Part shown: in pieces, positions 59,658 to 64,000 of the stretch
Layout: each line of letters begins with the position of its first letter
Position numbering within the stretch: position 1 is the stretch's first letter
From: Pratylenchus scribneri
Lineage: Eukaryota; Nematoda; Chromadorea; Rhabditida; Pratylenchidae
DNA length: 64,000 nucleotides
Assembly (NCBI GenBank): GCA_030063045.1
Contig: JAQSEB010000038.1
Span: 248,001 to 312,000 of the forward strand
Direction: 5' to 3'
Notes under the pieces: model-generated
What the model saw: only the letters and a program-made list of their open reading frames with translations
Database searches by the model: none
Told to the model about the DNA's origin: nothing
Made by a program: the position numbers and the translations under genes

Positions 59658-62600
59658 TCATTTTTCTTCATTTCTAACAAATTCCTCATAATCATCTAAT
59701 ATTTCGGCAATTTTCTCCCTCATCCAATTGAATATGTGAATTGGAATTGGCCCAAGCAATTCCTTTGGTTTATTCCATTTGTGTGTCTTATTTGTCATTG
59801 TTTTGAGTCGAAAATCCAATTTTTGGTTTTGGCATGAATGGATTTCCAATTTGTAGTCGTATAAAAGGCCATTGACCAATTGTTGATAAATCATCGATGA
59901 CTAAACATTATAAATAGAACTTAGAGTTAAAAATGATTTTTAATTTTTTTAATGAACAGAGCAATTATCTGAGATTATTTATAATTTCAATAATTGATAA
60001 GGATGGATTTTATCACTTATAAAGGGATCACTCTTTCACTTTTCAAAATTTAGTAAAAAAAAACAATTGCAAATGATGATGGTCCCCACTTCTCAGATAT
60101 ACTGAAACAGAAGATGTTTCAGCGCCAGTGACTTGTACGAGTTTATGACTCAACAAAGAAATAACTGTTTGATGCAATCTTGGTATCGCTGGAGTTGGAT
60201 AGAGCTGTCAAGTTCTATTGAATAGTATTTAATGATTTATTAAAAGTTCCATATTCTCTCAATTACAAGCTTTTAAATAGGGTAAAATGATTTTTAGTCA
60301 CTTTTCGACTTTAAATCGAAAAAATTTAGATTGATCTAAAAAGCTTTATTCATTATTCAATAGAGCTCGAATAGCTCTATCCAAGTATACCTATATTGCA
60401 TCAAACAGTTTCTTCTTTGCTGAATATTCGTCAAAATCGCTGGCGCTGAAACGACCCCAACTATAGATAAATACCATTGCATATAAGAATTAAAATAAAA
60501 ATAATTCAATAAATTAGAGAACAATATATGAATTGGTGTTTTACAAATGGATGAATATACCTGCTGATTTGCGCCAGTGTCCCTTTTTTCCTGCAATTCA
60601 TTTGACATTGCTTTCATTGCATCGAGAAAGGGATACGCATCCTCTGGCACCAGAATATTTGGGAAATTGATGTATTGAACATCGTCGACATTTTTACCAC
60701 TATTCTTTTCTAATTTCTGTAGGAAAAATTCTTTTTATTATGCATACAAGTATTTATCCGAATTCCGAAATCACATAAATGATAAATCTCAAGAAATATT
60801 GGAAATTTTTTCTACGAATTTTTTAATTGTTAAGTTTTTTATTCAATTTTGTTCCATCTCATTACATTTATTGCTTTTGCTTTATTTAATAAATAATGCA
60901 TATCATACCTGCCCAATATTAATATATTTTCTGCCACTTTTTCCCTGCCTAAACTCAATTTTAATTAGCCTGGGCCGCGATTCATCTTCCAGCAAATAGA
61001 ATTTTGGTTCGCGTCGAACAAGCCCATCATTGAATTTATTGGCTTTTTCTTTGTATAAAATATGCCCTTTTTCATTATCTGAAATTATAATGGAAATAAA
61101 AATTTTTTCAAATTTTTAAATAAATCTTCCATACCATTCTTAAAGCCCAATTGTTCCTTTTCTTGTTGATTTGATGAGGAACTGAAAATATGGATAATTT
61201 TAATTAAAATAATTGGTCTGCTTTTTTAGGTGGATTGGAACATTTTTCTATCAAATAAAGCTATTAAACAATTAAATTTCTTCAAATATGCTTTTATTTC
61301 ATACCTTTTCAAGAATTCAGCAATTTTCTCCTTCAACCAATTGAATACATCTAATGGAATTGGCCCATATAATTTTTTAGAATTATGCAATTTGTTGGCC
61401 TCAATTGTTATTGTTTCGAGTCTAAAATTCAATTGTTTGGATATCGGCGAAATGACAATTTCCAATTTATAATCGTATAGAAGGCCGCCTTTGGTTATTT
61501 GACGACATATTAGCGTCTTAAAAATAAAAAAAATGTGTTCTTTAGTTTAAATAAATAATCGTAATTTTAGTTTTTAATTACTCATACTTCATATTCACAA
61601 ATGGAATAGAGGTTGGAATTTCTTTTCTACCCCAATCGATATGGGTTAGTAAAATGATTAAAAACTGATTGTGACATAAAACTGATAATTCTTGCTGAAC
61701 AAAATATTTCACTTACCCCCAGAGCGATGTCATCCGGGATTTGAAAGTTGGGGCACTTTTTCTGCAAATCATCTGAAAGGGCGTGCATTGCATCGAGCAG
61801 GAGATGTGCATCCAATGGCATTGGAATTGGGGGAAAGTATACACAATTGTCTTCTCCAATATCAAATTTCTAAAAATTTTTTATAAACAATATAAGATAA
61901 AATTTAAGAATTAATATTATAGTGTCTTCATAATTTTGTTGGAATAAGGTTTTGAAATTATAAATTTGTGTTTCATTCCGGAATAAATTTGTGTTTCATT
62001 CGGGAATAAATTTTGTGTTTCATTCCGGAATAAATTTTGTGTTTCGTTCCGGAATAAATTTTGTGTTTCATTCCGGAATAAATTTTGTGTTTCATTCCGG
62101 AATAAATTTTGTGTTTCATTCCGGAATAAATTTTGTGTTTCATTCCGAAATAAATTTTGTGTTTCATTCCGAAATAAATTTTGTGTTTCATTCCGGAATA
62201 AATTTTGTGTTTCATTCCGGAATAAATTTTGTGTTTCATTCCGGAATAAATTTGTGTTTCATTCCGGAATAAATTTGTGTTTCATTCCAGAATAAATTTG
62301 TGTTTCATTCCGGAATAAATATTGTGTTTCATTCCGGAATAAATTTTGTGTTTCATTCCGGAATAAATTTTGTGTTTCTTTCCGGAATTTTTTTTAATAA
62401 AGAGAATCGTAACAATCAGCCAGTCTATTTTAGTGATTTATGAATGATTATGAGTCAATATATGCTTTTTAAATTAAAATAGCAAAATAATTTATAAAGG
62501 ACAAACCTCTACAATTTGTATGAATTCATCGCCCCTTTTATTTCGCAGCAATTTAATTGTAATTTGTTTATCCCGCTTTTCATTATAAATATTGACATTA

Positions 62601-64000
62601 AAGTCGAATGTTACTTTTCGTAATAATTCCCAATGATCTTTATTTATTTGGTCGTCAATTATCACATCTTTTGGTTTTATTTCTAAAAAATATGAATTTG
62701 AAAATAAATCAAAGGAGCGGAAATAACCCTCTTCCATCCATTTTGGGAGTGGTGATGGAGGTGGTCCAATTATTTGGGTTCCATCAAATTCCAAAAGCAA
62801 TTTGGCCATTCGCTCACGCAACGAATGAAGCATATGAATTGGCAAATACAAATGTTTTGGTTTGTGAAATGGAAATGCAGCGATTGTGGTTGATTCCATT
62901 ATAAATTGTAATTGACCATTGTATGGTCCAATTCTGAGTTTATAATCATACATGAGGCCTTTTATATTTCTGACGAATATGGAATAATTTGGAGGCTGAA
63001 AATTGGAAAATTTGAGTGTATATGCTGTTTTTAATTTTAAATAAATTTGGGTGAATATTCGATAGAGCTCTAAAAACCAATAAGTTGATCTTGCACTATT
63101 CGGGAATCGCCCACACTTGCACTATTCATGAATCGACATAGCACCATATAATTGAATGTGGAATTTGGACGAAATTTGGATGATTGATGTAGAAAAATAT
63201 GGCCGATTACCTGCGGCTAGAGTTGCCCAAATTGCGCGAATCGTTGATGAATTGCCCCAGATATTTTCCCCACTTTTTCTGATTTATTTACTAATCCCGC
63301 AATGATATTATCCTAATTATTAACGCATTTTCTGGTTTATTACCCCATTTTCAGACTGAATAAAAGGGCTATTGTGGACGGCTAAAACCGCCAGTTTAGC
63401 CAACACATAAAAAAAATTAGGTATTGAATGGGGCGGTTCCATACATTATTTTATCAAGGTTATTTCTTCGATTTTTAAAAACTATTATTATTTCGAACCT
63501 TGTCATGTTCAATAATTTTGCTCATCAATTCATCCATTCCATTGATAAATGAATATGCATCTTCGGGTACGGAAATTTGTACGAATTTGTGGTCGGTGAA
63601 GAATAACTATTATTTTAAAAAATAATTTTTATAAATAATATTTTATACCCGAGTGCGTAAAAGTATCCATTTCCTATTATTCTTTTTAGACTGATTCATT
63701 TCAATCAGCATCGTGTTTGTTTCATTTGTGCTACTCACATATTCAATTTTGTCTACATACAATGTTTCAATTATATCCGTTCGGCTTTTTAATGAATTGG
63801 ATCTGTGGAATAAATCATTTGAATTCGTATCGTATAATTTATTATTAAAATGAGAGTAGTTCTTCTAATTGATTAATATAATTTAAATTAATAATAAATA
63901 ATAATATAAATTTAGGGCGTTATATTTAAACTAAAAATTATTTACTCTAATTTTTCTTTGGAAAAAATAGCAAATTCCATTCCATGCTCATCCGCCGCAA
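59658..64000 (-). CDS. Protein of about six tandem PUR-like repeats, 5' end outside the window
   Basis: Minus-strand exons 64000-63946 (partial), 63802-63649, 63606-63499, 62995-62507, 61869-61717, 61516-61305, 61181-61135, 61078-60909, 60716-60561 and 59900-59658 (TGA) join in phase, about 590 residues. The protein alternates two units three times. One has a beta part (ITIKLLRNKRGDEFIQIVEV; FYLLEDESRPRLIKIEF with RKYINIGQ) followed by a helix (PEDAYPFLDAMKAMSNEL; PLDAHLLLDAMHALSDDL). The other is GLLYDYKLEI..., then PIPLDVFNWLKEKIAEFLKRYE. This beta-sheet-plus-helix pattern with an Asp/Ala-rich helix start resembles PUR repeats of Pur-alpha, which bind single-stranded DNA and RNA. Pur-alpha has three repeats, so six would be unusual. 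Similarity is by eye and moderate; an unrelated nematode repeat is possible. The gene precedes the RNase III gene on the same strand. Confidence 0.55.
60110..60460. repeat. Foldback element related to the one in the RNase III gene, in a PUR-gene intron
   Basis: Arms GATGTTTCAGCGCCAGTGAC and TCGCTGGCGCTGAAACGACC, with inner AACTGTTTGATGCAATCTTGG and TTGCATCAAACAGTTTC. The same words, with GAGCTCGAATAG, occur in 56235-56622. It is more diverged and no clean target duplication was seen. Confidence 0.65.
61961..62387. repeat. 24-bp minisatellite (TTTCATTCCGGAATAAATTT) in a PUR-gene intron
   Basis: About 18 head-to-tail copies of GTTTCATTCCGGAATAAATT plus TTGT (24 bp, some 23). Each carries a TTCCGGAA palindrome. 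Because 24 is a multiple of three, both strands stay open and encode 8-residue repeats (for example HKIYSGMK). The array lies between the donor at 62507 and the acceptor at 61869, so it is intronic in the model used here. Confidence 0.9.

Noticed and set aside
61973..62272. Repeat proteins of HKIYSGMK or NFVFHSGI units
   Set aside because: They come from the intronic 24-bp minisatellite; both strands are equally open.

Overview
This is an AT-rich (roughly three quarters A+T) eukaryotic genomic window. The genes are split into short exons by small GT...AG introns whose acceptors read TTTCAG or TTTTAG. The recognisable families are nematode ones: chemoreceptors of the Srt and Srd type, SPRY-domain proteins, a Tc1 transposon, a Dicer-type RNase III and PUR-repeat exons. 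Together with the base composition and the SPRY pair this suggests a plant-parasitic nematode of the Meloidogyne/tylenchid kind. That assignment is inference. All exon models below were built by hand from reading frame, splice motifs and intron phase; no transcript or database support was available.

Layout. 0-14 kb (+): three or four genes of unknown function. One holds a 5.8 kb array of a 25-bp satellite in an intron, and a frameshifted copy of one exon lies at 13.9 kb. 15-35 kb: three paralogues of an unrecognised, probably secreted protein. Copies A (15976-19400) and B (21056-25301) lie on +, and C (29697-35274) on -. C is open throughout (about 569 aa). A and B each carry a frameshift, at different places. 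The duplication includes several hundred bases of upstream sequence. 25.5-26.3 kb (+) and 40.2-41.3 kb (-): two related SPRY-domain genes. 38.3-39.9 kb: an apparently intact Tc1-type transposon with perfect 233-bp inverted repeats. 42.8-44.9 kb (-): an Srd-type chemoreceptor broken by a MITE in an exon and by a frameshift. 47.1-51.4 kb (-): a complete Srt-type chemoreceptor in eight exons. 54.9-57.8 kb (-): a stand-alone RNase III plus partial dsRBD gene resembling the C-terminus of Dicer. 59.7-64 kb (-): a protein of about six PUR-like repeats, open at the window edge.

The most striking layer is mobile DNA. Four elements with perfect 8-bp target duplications and hAT-type termini (C/T-A-G-N-G) carry low-complexity, GC-rich or satellite-like cores. 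Two long foldback elements have 8-bp duplications and GG ends. Another foldback with a 9-bp duplication landed on the 5' splice site of an RNase III intron and duplicated it. There are also a TA-flanked MITE, several older foldback families, two intronic minisatellites and one large satellite. Many introns are large mainly because of these insertions.
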